A stretch of DNA of 64,000 nt from Ricinus communis (GCF_019578655.1 NC_063259.1:27081277-27145276); one strand, 5' to 3'. Numbered from the stretch's first letter, positions 13,131 to 27,300 are shown. Notes: generated from the letters alone by a model not told the origin. Numbers and translations: made by a program.

Positions 13131-14330
13131 TATTCTGATCGCAAGTGCAAGAACCGTTACTATAGTAAGGGTAAGTTAACCACGAGGTCAATCTCTCAAG
13201 AAATTATGAAGTCATTTATTATAAGGAGTAATTATCAACACAAAACAATAAAAATAAATCTAAACACTCTAAATCAGTATGTTGAGAGGGTAACATTTAT
13301 AAAATAAAGTAACTAAACAATAAATAAATATGCAATACAAATGCAAATGCTTATGATCTAAAACTATATACTAAAAATAATATTTAATCTAGCCATTTAC
13401 TTAGTAATCTCCTTGTTTTACTTTAAGTCTAGATCTAATCAATAAGATATTGATGTGCATTTTTCCTTAAGTCACTCAAGCTAATGATACAACCTAGGTT
13501 TCTTATATCAACATAGATTAAAGTAAAGATGATGTTTCTAATACTTTTAAATCTAAAGATTTTCATAACAATTAGTATTGCTAAATTAATATGATGGTTA
13601 ACTAACAATAATAACTGAAACTAATAAAAATATGAAAATAAAGAAATCGTTTATTAAATAAATAAATAACAAGGTTCATGCAAAAGTGAAAAGACTAAAC
13701 TAAACACTTATAAAAACTAGCCTAACATATTTAATCCAATGATCATGGTATTAAATAGAAAGACAAAAAATAAGAAAGTAAGTAGGAAGAAGATTGGTCC
13801 TCAGTCTCCACTTCTTGAAAAGCTCCTTATATCCTAAAAAGAGTAATGAAAACTAAAACTATATGTTTATGGAGAACTGTAGAGAATTATTGAGAGAATA
13901 ATGGTGAACAGGTGTATAGAGCAGGTAGAAGAAAACTCCCCCCTTTCTTTCTTCCTCTTTTCTCCTTTAGGTTTTGCAGAGATTTATATAAAGGAGAGTC
14001 CTCCTCTAAATAAATCTCTCTAGAAATGAGTATACTAATATAAGTCTATCTAATAGATAGTATAACTTTATCTAATAGTAAAACTTTAAGTATTTTAATC
14101 TCCACCAAATACTATCTCATAAATAACTCTTAATATAAATCCTAATAATTCTATAAAATGACTAAAATATTCCTTAGGCCTTGATATGAACATTGTCCCA
14201 TTAAGCTTATTTAACTCAATATTTTCTTCTTTTTGCTAATATTCCTGAAAATAGATAATTAAATTTAAGTGAGGTAAATAGCACATATTTTTACCATTTT
14301 ATATATAAAAATATATTATTAAAACTCTAA
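13131..14330. repeat. Probable old dispersed non-coding repeat
   Basis: A stop-riddled block of about 1.2 kb begins near a segment reading CGCAAGTGCAAGAACCGTT. It includes a pyrimidine-rich part (13935-13970) and ends around a 'gaggtaaatagcacatat' stretch. This texture resembles a non-coding repeat I recall from many dicot genomes. No terminal repeats or target duplication were found, so the boundaries are approximate and the class is unknown. Confidence 0.3.
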
Positions 14331-17300
14331 ATTACCCTTAAATATTTATACATAATTTGGACAAATCATATTACATCTTTATTTTTATATTTTCTTTCTC
14401 ATAAAAGAAAAAAAAAATCATTTGATATCTGGTAATTATTCTGTTGCTACATCACTGCTACTGTTACGGGTTAATGTATTTTTGTGAATTGCAATTTAAA
14501 GCAATAATTTCATACCTAGAAAAACAAAGTAATCTTCAATATGAAAGTAAATTAAAAACTATAGTACGTTTTATTTATATTATAACAAATAATTTACGTG
14601 CCAAAATTAATAAGCTTTTGTATCTGCATTTAATATTTTTTCTATCACAAAAATGAGTTTCCCACAATTGTTTATTAATGATTAACATAAATAAAAGAAT
14701 GCTTTGGAAAAAAGGAAAAGAAAAGTTACTTAGATAATATAGTCTACATCAATAGATCCCCTTTAAATGATAAATATATGAATTGGCCAAATTTGCAAAT
14801 GCAAGCATATATATTATATAAAAGTCAAAATCCCCTATGGTGTTTTTCATGTAAAACTTACAAAATTAAAGAGATTGCTTCCAAGAAAATCAAAGTGTTG
14901 ATGGTAAACATTTTCAACAATCCCACACTTTTTTTTTTTTTTTTTAGGGTCATAGACAGACATGCATTTGTTTTTGATTTGTTCCAGTGACGTAAATATC
15001 AATTTAAACTAAGACACAAGAAAAACAGTTGAAAAATCTTGAAAAAGGAAACCCTAATAAAGCAGCTGGTTATTAGCAAAGATCTAAACAATGGACTGAG
15101 TAACTTGACGATTAAATATCTATCTCGTAATGATAGCATTGAATAATGTCATATATTTCTTTCAAATTAAAAAGAGAAAAGAACATGGATGTTCCTAACT
15201 GCTAATTAACAAGACAGTGAAGGGCTGTATGCTATACATACATTTGAGTCCCTGCAAATGATGATAGAAACTTAACATAAGTTGCTGTTAGGCTTAACAG
15301 TAATAATAATGACCTCGAAGGAGAAATGGCAAAGAACCTTAACTATCTCACATTAAAAAAAAAAAACAAAGAACATCGAGTGTTTCCTTAAGTTTAAAGT
15401 TTCTTGTAGCTTCTGATCAAAGATAATAAATAAGGTACCTAATTAATAGCAAGTTTTCAAAGAATTTCTTTTTCTTAAATAAAATAGATGACAGTGAAGT
15501 AATTGGAAGGCTTTCCATGTCTCTCTAGACTCCCTCTTTCCTAATTTGAGCAAAGATATTAACTTGCGATTACATGATTCATGATTGTTTCTTTCTTCCC
15601 AAATTTAGAAGAAATAAGTGATAGCTTTCTGAGTTAATTGATTGTCAATTGGACATTTAGTTTATGAAATATTATTTGGTCTAATGAGGTTAGGTGAGAC
15701 AAGAATTTCCCTTATTATTAATTCCCAATGATGATTCTGATATTCTATTGCTTATAGGTGAAACCCATTTCAAGAAAGTAAACAAAGGGGACAAGCAGAT
15801 TTTTCTTCTGATTAAACATCCTTGAAAGCAATGTGTTCTCGTTACTGTCTAAGCTAACCCTCCACATTGGCTTATTCCTTTTTCATACTTGAGCAGTGGC
15901 TCAATGAGACTAACGATTTGATTAGTGGGTGATTGGGAGGAAAGATTGTGACTAATTTTACTTTAATTTCTTCTTCATGTGAAAGAGAAAAGCAATTTAT
16001 TTACATCAAGGATCTATTGAGGCTATTATAAGCTGGTAGCTCAATCATTGAATATATGTTTTACAATTCTCTCTTGATTATAGTTAAAAGAAATATATAA
16101 ACTATTGAATCCATCGAAGAAAATTGAACATCACTTTCTGACAGTCTTCAAATAGCTGATCCCCTCTTGTTTCATAGTTAATAGACTTAGTTTTTACAAA
16201 TGAAACCATTTGAAGAAATTATTATTATTTTTGTTTGTTTATAATGTAACAATTGAGAATTAAATATATAAACGTGCGTTACAATTTCAGTGATTAACGA
16301 AGTTAAAATAATTAGCTGATTCCCAATTATTAAAAAGTATCTAATAATTTTAAGTATATACCGAATTAATTATACACCAAATAAGTCCAAAAATCTTAAT
16401 TACTATAAGCTCCAGAAATCAGGCGCTTTAGCTCTGCTGGGATTTGAGAGAAGCAATAGAAGAAAATGCTAAGCCCAGAGATGAGTAAATTTCCCTTCAT
16501 ATTTCAGTAATGAATTAAGGTAACCTAGTGAAAGAATCGAGCCCACCATATCTGATGGGCCTGATTATACTCATATCATGTAATCTTAGCAAGTTCAGAA
16601 AGAGGACTCGGCCCATAGCTGAGATTTAAACCAATATTGTGCTGTGTTGAGTTTGTTAAAGTTAACAAACGACAACGCCAAATGACTGGAAATGATTGTA
16701 TTGTACTTAAGAAACCGACAAGTGCAAAATCAGAAAATGCTGAAGGGAAGACCATCATCGACATAAACAATTGACATGTGAACAGACATCAAGTTTTAAA
16801 CACGAATTTCATATTACCACCTTAAAACAACTAGTCGTTTTCTCAAAAAAAAAAAAAAAAAAAAAAATCCAAAGGAAGAAGCTTCGAAAGAAAATGCTAC
16901 CTTTATCTTAGTGGTGGAGAGAGGACCATGTCGCATTACCTTTCTTTTTCTTTATGCCAACTTTTTTGTTCTTGTTGTTGCTGCTGCATCTTTATGAGAA
17001 AAATTATTGGTGGATCTCATCCCACATGAAGACTGAAGACTGAAGAGCGAGCAATCCGACAGTTGCACAACAAAGTTGGGTGCCACACGCGCAAAGCTCA
17101 AAATTGCTGGATGATCAGGAGAGCGATGTTACTGCTTCAGGAGGTAACCGCTGTTAAGAACATATATGATATTACTACTTGTATCTATAAATTAATATAT
17201 TCGAAAGAAGCTAATTTCTCTAAGAAAGGAACAATATATATATATTATCATTACCAGTAGAATAACCACACATGTTTCATCAAAAGATCTAACGTGGTAT

Positions 17301-18640
17301 GCAACTGTAGAATTTTATTGTCTGTATTGATGATGTTACTACAGTATTTGATGGTGTAACGAGGACTCTTTAACTACAGTAAGCAGTAACCATATACGAG
17401 GAAACTGTTAGGAAGATGGGGCTAAATTGTGTTCTAATGGATTATCAGCCAAAGGAAAAAGACAAGAAGACAACATTAATAAATTAGAGAAAACCTGTAA
17501 TGGCATGAATCCTCTCTTTTCCTGCTTCAGGAAATGTCCTAATCTTTTATAAGCCTTTTGTAGTTTTATTGGGCATCCGCAAATAGTAAAGATATCACAT
17601 TCAGACAGAAGACCTATCGGATTAAGAACTTAGGATAGATGGCAGCCATAATACAAACACATTTAATTTAATATCTGATACAGTCCGGATAAATCTGCAA
17701 CTGTATAGATTGACTTAGAAATTTTCAGGATATCTGAAATGAGATTAGTTAGAGCGTCCAAATACACTATCTGAAAAACCACTCCAATATTTAAGTTAGT
17801 ACCTTAAATAAGGGCTTAGATAAGGTGTATAAATATTGAAATTCTCATTACCTGACAAATGAAATTTACTTGGATATTTATTGGCACTGATTTGAGGGTG
17901 ATGCCAGTTATGAAGAGTCCATCTCCAATTTAGGTAGAATGAGGCACGTCTTTCTGTGTGTATGGATATTGGCGATCTCTCGTTTAAGCCTAGTTATGGC
18001 GGCTTAATGTCTGTGTTTCTATAGAGCTAGCTGTGCATAAAGTTCCCTGATTAGCTCGGTATCCTTCAAACATATCAAGAAGTATGCATGAATCTAGTTC
18101 CGAGAAGCTACAATTAGATAGAGCGAAACAAAGTTATGTCATTAAATTCATGAAAGCTGTATGATTACATTAAAATAATGGTAACTCAGTAAAGTTAAAA
18201 CACAAAATCAACAAAGTTCATTCATAAAACAAAGGGAAAAATTATTAGATTCTTACTTTCCGGGATTGGACTGAAGTAAGAAGTACGTACTAATTTCTGG
18301 ACAAAGTATGGCAGGACCTCAGGTCGAGGTACCTGGCCGTTCAAATTAAGCCAGAATTATGAATGCTCTGAACTAATTTTGCAGCTGACAGTTATACTTA
18401 TCTTGGGCCTCCCCTGTTGGAAGATAGAGCCGAAGGGCAAACGCAATATAAACAGAACGAACATCAAACTCAACAACATGGCTATAAATTATGTGCAACT
18501 GATTCCGATAAATGTTTCAAAAATTTTACACTCAGTCCTGTGGAACATCTCTAGATCAAGAAAATCTTTTTTCGCCTTTTTTCAATATAATATAAGGTAA
18601 ATTAGAATAACATTAAAGTAGGGATAAATGCTTTGAATGC
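14331..18640. other. Gene-poor intergenic stretch
   Basis: No gene supported. It contains a 23-base poly-A run at 16845-16867. Frames such as 16576-16770 (-) and 17063-17260 (+) have no recognisable content. The last few hundred bases are probably the 3' flank of the minus-strand ARO gene. Confidence 0.5.
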
Positions 18641-20482
18641 TTAAACAGATGCAAATGGCTGTGTATGAGGATGAGCTCCAGCCTGATAAAGAGTGAGGTG
18701 GTGTATAGCCTTGACAAATAAATCCTTCAACTCAGGATGTTGAATAATCAGAGGACGAGCTGCGCCTTGAAGAGCATTTAGAGCCCTTGCCTGTTCAAGG
18801 GCCTTGCTATTGCCAGCATTCAGTGCAAGGCAACATAATAGTACCAAGCCATGCACCTGGGCTTGATCACCATTCCGTATCAATCTCATCAAAGGAGGAA
18901 CCCCATCAAACTCTATAATAGTTTTTGAATGTTGAGCGCAATTGAAATTATCAGGACACACAAATTTCCCCAAGGCAATAGCTGCTTCAGTTGCCACTTC
19001 CACATTCCTATTACCAAGCCGGGCAACCAAAGGGCCAATTATCCGAGTCTCCCTAGCAGGAAAAGTTCGAGCCAAGCACCCAATTGACCTTATAGCAGGG
19101 ATCTGCAGAACAGGATCATTTTCTTCTTCCTGAATTACTCTTAAGAGCTGATTCAGGATTGCCATTGCAGGAGGCCAATTAGTCTTAAAAGCTGCACGTC
19201 TAAGATCAGTATTGGACTCAGCTACCGCTGTGATCTCCATAACAGTCATCAAACAATTCAACTGAAGATCCCCTTTTTCTTTCTCAATAATCTTGGCCAA
19301 ACAAAGCAACCCCTTTGTCTCAGTAATCTTCTTACTATTGGACACACTCCCTGTAGACAGTTTCCACAATGCTAATACACAACTAACCTTGAGCTTAAGC
19401 TGAACCTCAGGTGGTTGCATCTCCCTCTCTTTTCTGTGGTGAGAACTACCATGACTACTACCATCTAAAGAAAGAATACGGTTGATTCTACTATTCTTGT
19501 AAGTTAATTCTTTATTCATTTGAACAAGCGAGTGGATGCTAGTTTTAGCAGACTCATTACTGCTATTACTATTAGCAGTATCCAAAACCAAGTCTGTGGA
19601 TAACAACGATATCAATGGCCGAGTAACATTCTGTGTCACGAACTCTTCTTGTGCATAAGGGTCCAATTCAGCCATCCTCGCAACCAAGTTCGCCACAGCA
19701 ATCTGAACTTTGATTGTAGCATCCCCTAAAACTGCAACGATTATGGGTGCTCCAAGAAACTCAACAATCAACCTTACTCTTTCTTGATCAGTAGCAATAT
19801 TGAAAAGAGCACTGATAGCTGCAACTTGAGCATCAGGAGAAGAGTAGCTTTCTTTGAGCAATTTCAACAAAGGCAAAATCCCACCTTCTTCAACAATCAT
19901 TTTCTTGTTCCTGTCACTATCTTTAGCTAAAGAAGCAAGTTCATTAGCAGCATCAGTACGATCTTTTATCTGACCCATTTGGATAGTTGATATATAAGTC
20001 CAAACCCAAGCAAGAATAGGATCGTTACTAGCAATAGGAGGGAGTGAAAGAGAAAGACCACCATCAGACTCGAAAATGGATAAAAGCCATTTCATGTCAC
20101 CAATGGAAGATTCTACAAGGTTTGATACCTTCCGGAAATCAGTAGTTGAAGTTATTGAAAAGACTTGGCGAAGAACGTTGTTGTGTTTACATTTGCGGAC
20201 GAGGGTAAGGGCACGCTCCAGGTTTTTGGTTATGTCGGAGATGATGCGGCGGAGAGGGCGGTCGTAGAGAGAAGGTGTGCAAGAGGTGAAGCGGACGACG
20301 GAGCGTAGTAGCTCAGAAAGACGGTCAACCTGTTTTGATAAGTCGGAGCAATCTTGTTTCGAGGATTCTGATTCCTGGGCTGACTTGATGACCCGATCAG
20401 CTAATAATATCAGCAAAGCTAGGTCGTCTTGGAGACTTCTCTCTTCTTCACGGGAAGTTACTGCAGCAGCTGTGCCAGGCAT
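18641..20482 (-). CDS. Armadillo repeat only (ARO) protein
   Basis: One uninterrupted reading frame of 613 residues starting at ATG 20482. The N-terminal part (about 1-150) holds conserved helices with the pattern LYDRPLRRIISDITKNLERA. It is followed by a run of armadillo repeats from about residue 180 to 600. These read as 'ILPLLKLLKE...AQVAAISALFNIA' and 'IPAIRSIGCLARTF', the usual helix-rich ARM units. There is no U-box or kinase domain, which is what defines ARO proteins. Arabidopsis ARO members act in the cytoplasm and at the plasma membrane in polarized tip growth of pollen tubes and root hairs, linked to ROP signalling and armadillo kinesins; that role is inferred here. The length is near the shorter AROs, and the lack of introns fits the family as I recall it. 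A Ser-rich, low-conservation loop (about 330-360) sits between repeats. Confidence 0.88.
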   Translation of the reverse strand: MPGTAAAVTSREEERSLQDDLALLILLADRVIKSAQESESSKQDCSDLSKQVDRLSELLRSVVRFTSCTPSLYDRPLRRIISDITKNLERALTLVRKCKHNNVLRQVFSITSTTDFRKVSNLVESSIGDMKWLLSIFESDGGLSLSLPPIASNDPILAWVWTYISTIQMGQIKDRTDAANELASLAKDSDRNKKMIVEEGGILPLLKLLKESYSSPDAQVAAISALFNIATDQERVRLIVEFLGAPIIVAVLGDATIKVQIAVANLVARMAELDPYAQEEFVTQNVTRPLISLLSTDLVLDTANSNSSNESAKTSIHSLVQMNKELTYKNSRINRILSLDGSSHGSSHHRKEREMQPPEVQLKLKVSCVLALWKLSTGSVSNSKKITETKGLLCLAKIIEKEKGDLQLNCLMTVMEITAVAESNTDLRRAAFKTNWPPAMAILNQLLRVIQEEENDPVLQIPAIRSIGCLARTFPARETRIIGPLVARLGNRNVEVATEAAIALGKFVCPDNFNCAQHSKTIIEFDGVPPLMRLIRNGDQAQVHGLVLLCCLALNAGNSKALEQARALNALQGAARPLIIQHPELKDLFVKAIHHLTLYQAGAHPHTQPFASV

Positions 20483-20565
20483 TTTTTCTTTTTCAATTTT
20501 TCTTTCTTCTGACTAATTGCAGTTGAAGTATGAGAGGAAAGTGATGATGAATTAATGATGGAAGC

Positions 20566-20592
20566 GGTGGTGGCGGCGGCGGCGGCGGCGGC
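20566..20592. repeat. (GGT/GGC)n microsatellite in the ARO 5' flank
   Basis: Trinucleotide run of GGT then GGC units about 85-110 bp upstream of the ARO start. On the gene strand it reads as GCC/ACC repeats, probably in the 5' UTR. Confidence 0.8.
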
Positions 20593-21374
20593 TTGTGATT
20601 ATTTAATTATGGGATATGATGTTGGTTATGGGTGCGTGCAACTGTGCAAGCGCAAGAACCTATGACCAAGAATTTTCCACTGCATAGGTTGTATGCTGAT
20701 TGCCTCTGAAAATGGAAATGCATTTTTAAAGAAAAAGTATTTTTAGGGGACGAGAAAAAGAAGTGGATAGCAATAGCCAGTAATTTAATTCCACATGGGC
20801 AGCAGAGGAAAAAACAGGCACAAATATTGGCAGCGTAAGCCAGGCCGTGGGCAAACTAACCCATCCTTAATTATTTAAGGAAATAAACAATAATTTAGCA
20901 TGGCATTCTCTCTAATTCTGCCTAAACAACGGCGCAACTACAAGTTGGGATATTATCAAGTCCGCCATGATTTTGTATTACAGTATGGAAGCTAAGCTTA
21001 TGCTAAATTAATGTTCATTAAATGCACACCTAGGTCGCTCCGATATTGACCAAGTCCCCCTCAAGAATATGGACAAACCTGCCACGACGGACTCGGTTCG
21101 AAAAAGAAATACATTACCAAACGACGGACGAGAAATAACGGGGAAAATTGAAATTCTGCTTTTCAACTTGGATCAACTAACCAGCATTCAAATCCAATAC
21201 TTGTCACCAAAAACTAAAATAAATCCATCAGACCAAAGCTAAAGCTAAATTAACAAAGAAAATCATGATCGTTCAAGTTTTACAGAAACCAGTTAATCCT
21301 GATCCGACTTATTGCTTAGTGCTTTATAGTAATCCTTGAGGTTCTTGCATGCGGACACGAACTTGGGAGTGGCT
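20593..21374. other. Spacer between ARO promoter and amine oxidase 3' end
   Basis: No gene seen. The lower part should hold the ARO promoter and the upper part the 3' UTR of the amine oxidase gene; both genes lie on the minus strand. Confidence 0.5.
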
Positions 21375-24300
21375 TCAGAGCTTTGCCAGCAAACCATTTT
21401 GAAGAGGCTTAGCCACGCCATTTTCTTTGACATCATTCTCTTTTATATCCAGTTCGCATACATTGGGTGGGACATCCACAGCAGGAGAGCAATTGAAAAA
21501 CCCATGAGGCTGCATTTACAAACATCAGACCATTCAGATTAATGCAGATCATATATACAGCACAATATTGATTCATCACAGGAATAAGCTCCCGAGCAAG
21601 CCAACATTTTCAGTGCCAAATCATGATATACTTTTGTTAAATGATAGTCTGGATGCATAATCTAACTTTACACATAAAACCAATTGCCATATAGCTTCAC
21701 CAATTTTAGTACATTGGAATTTTCAAATCAAACTGAACTGATTCTCAGAAACCTTGGGCAATCGCAGCTATGTCTTCTAATTAACAATGCAGATTTGTTG
21801 CTAAGATCTTATGAGGTACAATAGAGAGAAATGCAGAGGCTGCAGGCAAAGTATATACCATAAGCATAAAACCTATGCGCTCTACCGGCATTACAGGCCA
21901 GTCTTCCAACCGCGGTACATGTGTGATCCCAAATACATACCTGCAACGAACAGAATTAAACATTACATGTTGGAGAATTTGAAAAAGTGGGAATGTAAAT
22001 GATGCGTGGAAATGTAACATAACAACCATGCCAAAGAAATTAACAGGCCACTCTTTCATCCATACTATTACATTTACTGCAACAAGGTCGGCAATTTTAA
22101 CATTTTGAGGTCATGAATGCACGCTAAATAAGTATATCATTACTGTATTTTGAACCTGCCCTAGGACAATCTAAGGAGAAATGAATACCACCAAGTAGTT
22201 TACTATGCACCATGGCACAAAGTAAGAAATAAATAGCATCAAGTTACACAATCTTAATATGAACGACCTAAATAGACTACAACTGTACATTATTACCATC
22301 ATGGCAAGCATGGTCCTCAACATGAAAATGATGATGAACCTAGATAAGTGCAGCAACACCACATACAAATAATTCAAATACAAGTTATGTACATATGCAT
22401 GAGAAATAGAGAAAAGAAAATATCAACTTACCAAAGAACTACATCAGTTTCTTCCAGAGATCGATTCTGCTTCACCCATGTAGATAGGCCTTCAGCAACA
22501 CGTGGATTTTGGTTAGGAAACTCTCCTCCCGGAAACATCTCATCGCGTGCATAAGGTGTGACCCAAAGATTGTGCTTCAAAAAAGCAGCTCTTCTCAAAA
22601 ATTTGGCCTCAGGACCAGCTAGCGGCAAACAGTTAGATCCAGGTACCAGCTTGTACCCTGTTAATTGTCCCATCCTATTGACAGTCCTAGTATTTCTCAC
22701 CTGGAAAGTAGACACGAGTCATCAGAAATCTGATAGGAAAATAATCACATAGAGAAGAAGATATTTTGAAGATACCTCACATAACAAACTATACTACTCA
22801 ATACTATAATAAATGCACAGAAGCCATGGAAAGAATTCCTTACAATCCAATGGCGAGCTGTCAGAGGATTACAGGCCCGCATTGCTTGCAATTCGGATTT
22901 GAGAAGGGTCTCTTCTGCATAAAATGCATTGTTGTGTACATTGTTTTCCCCAGGTTTCTCAACTTTAACATCCATCTCAACAACCTTTAGATTGAAATTA
23001 CAAGCACATTTTAAACTGAAAAATAGATGTAAGAGAGAATCAAAAGACACTATCATAACTTTTCTTTCATAGTGCAAGATTGATTCAGAAACAAACATTA
23101 ACGTGTAGATTGTGAAGGAACACGCTGAAGAAATTTTAATCATTGAATACAAGCATTAATTGGATATGTTAACTGAGAAAGATGTCTCTCATTCAGAAAA
23201 TATTATAACCATGCTCTCTAAAGTCAGAATCAAATAATTCCTAGTTTTATGATTCACAAAAATAGTTAGGAAATTACTAGGTTGATCAAGAGATATAAGT
23301 AGGAACAAAGAGAGCCATCTTTCTTAGTGGCGGGGTCCGGAGAAAGAATAGGAAAGGTAATTCCACTATATTTCTGACCGCAAAAATTTTGCAGGACTTC
23401 TAGTTTACAACTAAACACACAGCTAAACAGTAGTAGATTGTGTGACGCTACTTCAAGTACTAAGTGGCCCTGCATCTATCTGCTGAATAGTTGTTCAACG
23501 TACATCACAAACATTCAGGATTTGACCATTATTACTGGAATGAATTTGATGTCTCCTTTAATTACTTTCTCAGACTTATTTTGTAGCCATATTTAAAATG
23601 ACCATATGGGGCATGGCGGCAGAGGAGGTTAACAGAAACATGTTTGCTGAATATCAATGTATCCCATAAATTCGAAGAGAACAACACTGTGAGGAGGTAC
23701 TGAGTGTCTTTTCTGCAGAATATCAATGACTAAAGACTTGAGAGATCATACATTATGGGTTTATGAAGCAACACTTGATCCAAATAACACATATCTGTGC
23801 GGGTAAATATAGTAGCTAAGTAAAGGTCATAAAAATGGAAATTCACACAAGTTTTACCCATTAATATATGCCATGTCCAAAGGCCACTAGTTCCTAGAAT
23901 AACCCGAAGTCCTGACCACTTGCAAATGGAATAAAAATAAAGTTTCTGAATTCAATATGGTATACCTGATTGAAAGCTTCACCAGGCTTGCAGTCAACAG
24001 CCATATTGATTCGAGCAACAAAAAAATGTTGATGAACTGGTGCATATAGACCTGGAGCTATGTTCGTGCCGTATTTTCGAGTCTCTCCAGGTTGCAATGC
24101 TCCTAAGCTGAGGATTCCCGTAAGTTTAACTTCAGCTTCGATTTTTCCATCCTGTGCGCAAGACAGAAAGAGGAAAACATTTATTACGAGCATGTACTGT
24201 AACCAAAAGAATCGTACATCCAGAGTAGATAAGGTGTCTATCATTGGACTTAAATTACCATTTCAGGAGATAACTGCAGCCACCTTGCGGATAAGGAAGC

Positions 24301-27300
24301 CAAAAGCAGATAAAGTATCATAAGAAGCCCTATACTTAAAATTGGACTAAACCCAACTTGCTACGCATAATGCTGAAGTATCAAACTGTTACATGCTATG
24401 TCTTCTAGTGAGATGCAACATAAAAGTTGCCTTCACATCCACAAATCACAAGTGACAAGTTCATATAACTGGCACATTGCTATTCCTAAAGACAAAATTC
24501 ATTTAAGATAAATAATCAAGGTTATAACTTGCCTGATAAAAGTGCCAGTAGAATCCGTACTCATAATTTGCAACTGTACATATAAAAGACACTGTGAGCC
24601 TTCTAGACCTTCGTACTTCTGCTAAGCCTGTTCTCCAGTCTTGATGCTTCCATAGAATTCCATGATCCTCTTCATGCAAGCACACACAATTCTCAATAGT
24701 TTCAACCCCTCCTGTGAAGTTTGTGAAGTGGGCATCAAAGTATTTGATGTAACCCAAACAATCACATCCCTGTAATGGCACTTTTAATTATGACCAACTA
24801 ACAATCAATGGTCTTGTATAAAATGATTGAAATCATTTGCTGACCTTTTTAAGTGAATGAGCATTTTTACCAAGGCCATCTTCCCCTGCATCAAAAGCAT
24901 TCTTCCTATAATGTGGTTCATTTGGATCTCCATAAGGCACAACCATCTCTACAAAACTTAACCTGTGAGCTACAGGTCTTCGCCCCCGACTACCATCAAC
25001 ATATGCGACAGAATGTATAACCAAACCCTCTCTCGGAGTGAACCCAATACGAAAATTCCACTACCAAAAAGAAATTATACAATGAGAATATTTTGTGTAC
25101 AATATCCTAAATTTGATAACAAATATTAACAAATCAAACTAACAAGCCAATATTTACCTTCTGCCATTCTACAAAGTATCCATTGACACGAAAACTAGGA
25201 CCTTCAGGCTGAACGATCTGTAAAGGTTTTACATCACTTCGATCAACACCACCCCTTGTTTCCCCAGGCGTATAGTTCCTCAATGGATCAGCTGGAGGTA
25301 AGGGGACAAGTTTACGATCTTCAAATTCAATCACCTTCATGTTCTGCATATCTACAAGCACATAGATGCCCTCAACTGGGCGTGCATAACCATTTTCCAT
25401 TGGGCAGTCGCTCTCAGTTCTGCAGAATATAAGGGGTTTGGCAAGTCTTTTACTTGGAGCATCAGCAGCACTGTGATAACCAACACACCTATAGCATGAC
25501 AACATATACCAGATACATCAACATTTTGTAACATAGTTATAGAAAAACAACTCTTATCCAGCTCCAACTTACCAAGCATCAACCATTACAAGTTCCATAT
25601 CATCAATACCTCTCTTCTTCATTGCCTCTCTAAATGGAGGGAAGTCTTTTACAACAGCTTCACATTCAGCATACTCGACAGCATCCTGAACTCGAGCACA
25701 GAAAGAATTACAACAAGATGGCAACAAAAGAGACTGCAGACATAATAAACTCAACAGATAATACAATGGCAAATGACGAGAAGAATCAAATTCTCCAATA
25801 AATTGTCATTCATGTTGCTGTAACACTGCATTAGATTAGATTAGTATTTAAACTAGAAACACAGTGTACATGTCAACAATAAGATACATATTTCTTTCAA
25901 GACACATGTTCAGTGACATAGCATCTACAATCATAAGTTTTCTTAATATTTTCCCCAGACACAAGCCAAAATTGTGTGAATAGTAGGTGCATATAATCAA
26001 TTTCAGTTAACCATGCATCTCATATACAACATGAAGCAAGGACAAAATCGAGAAGGAACCATAAGGGATTAGAAGAAAACCATAGGAGGCTGAACATCTG
26101 GAATAACTTGTGACGAAATTACTTTTCCTCTATGATGTCCGCCTCGAGTTACTGCATGTACTTCTGATAGCTCCACAATCCAAACACTTGTCTCATTTGA
26201 CCTTTTGTTGTAAACAACAAGTCTAGCTCTCCTTGGAGGCAACTTGGTAGGAATTACAGGCCCACCACCTTTTGTTCTGGGAAGCAATGATGGTTGGAAA
26301 GGGGGAAAGAAATAAGCATCTGCCAGCGCAACAACCTGTTTATCTGGTTCGAGAAGTACCACCTCGACAAAACGCATGCTATCTCTGACCTGAATATGAA
26401 AATGATAATTATTAGTTCACCATTCAAAAGTAAAAAAAATTAAAGTTAGAGCTCCAGCAACCAATAACTATTATACATAGAAATTATAAGAAAGAAGCAT
26501 AATCAACAACCTCAGGAGTGGCTCCAGCAGCTCGGACAGTGGCCACTGCCACAGAGATTTCAGCAGCAGACAAAGGATCTAGTGGATGGCTAGTTTGAGC
26601 TCTCAGCATGACTGGGATGCCTGCTGATTAACGCAACAAAGAGGATCAATCAGAGTGAAAAGCATTGCAATTTAACTCTTTTAACTCCGCGGCGGATGGA
26701 GTTAGCTGCATATGTTTGTCAAACTTTCAAATGAAATGAAGGATGGATATTTTCTCAGATTACATTGCAAGAAAATTAAAAATGTTACTTCGTTTGACCT
26801 CAAATTTGGACTATAAAGTTACAAAGACACAAGCAAATAAATATCTTCTCTTGATAATAATAAATTGAATGCAGTTAGGTTGACATCAAATTTTCCATAA
26901 AAAGAAACAAGAAAATAGAGTAAAGCAGAAACAAAAAAAAAAACCATAAAACAGGAGTAAAGACAATCTCTAAGTTCTTATTTCTAATGAAGCATTATAA
27001 GGTCATCATTTAGGGTTATATCACATCATGAATACAAACTTGAGTGAGTTAGTGGTAAGTAGTTCAAGTACGAAAAGACCCACCGACTCTACAAACTCAA
27101 ATCTCGATGATTATTTTATAGAACCTTAGACAACTATAAACCACATGATAATTCTCATTATATTATATAGTAAAACCGGCAACTCAATAAGCTTCACAAA
27201 AGACAAAGAAATAACACTACAATTAGCAGTTTAGAGACATAATTAATCGACGACATAATGATCCTTTTTTCAGTTTCTTGAATAATAACTTTTTACAACA

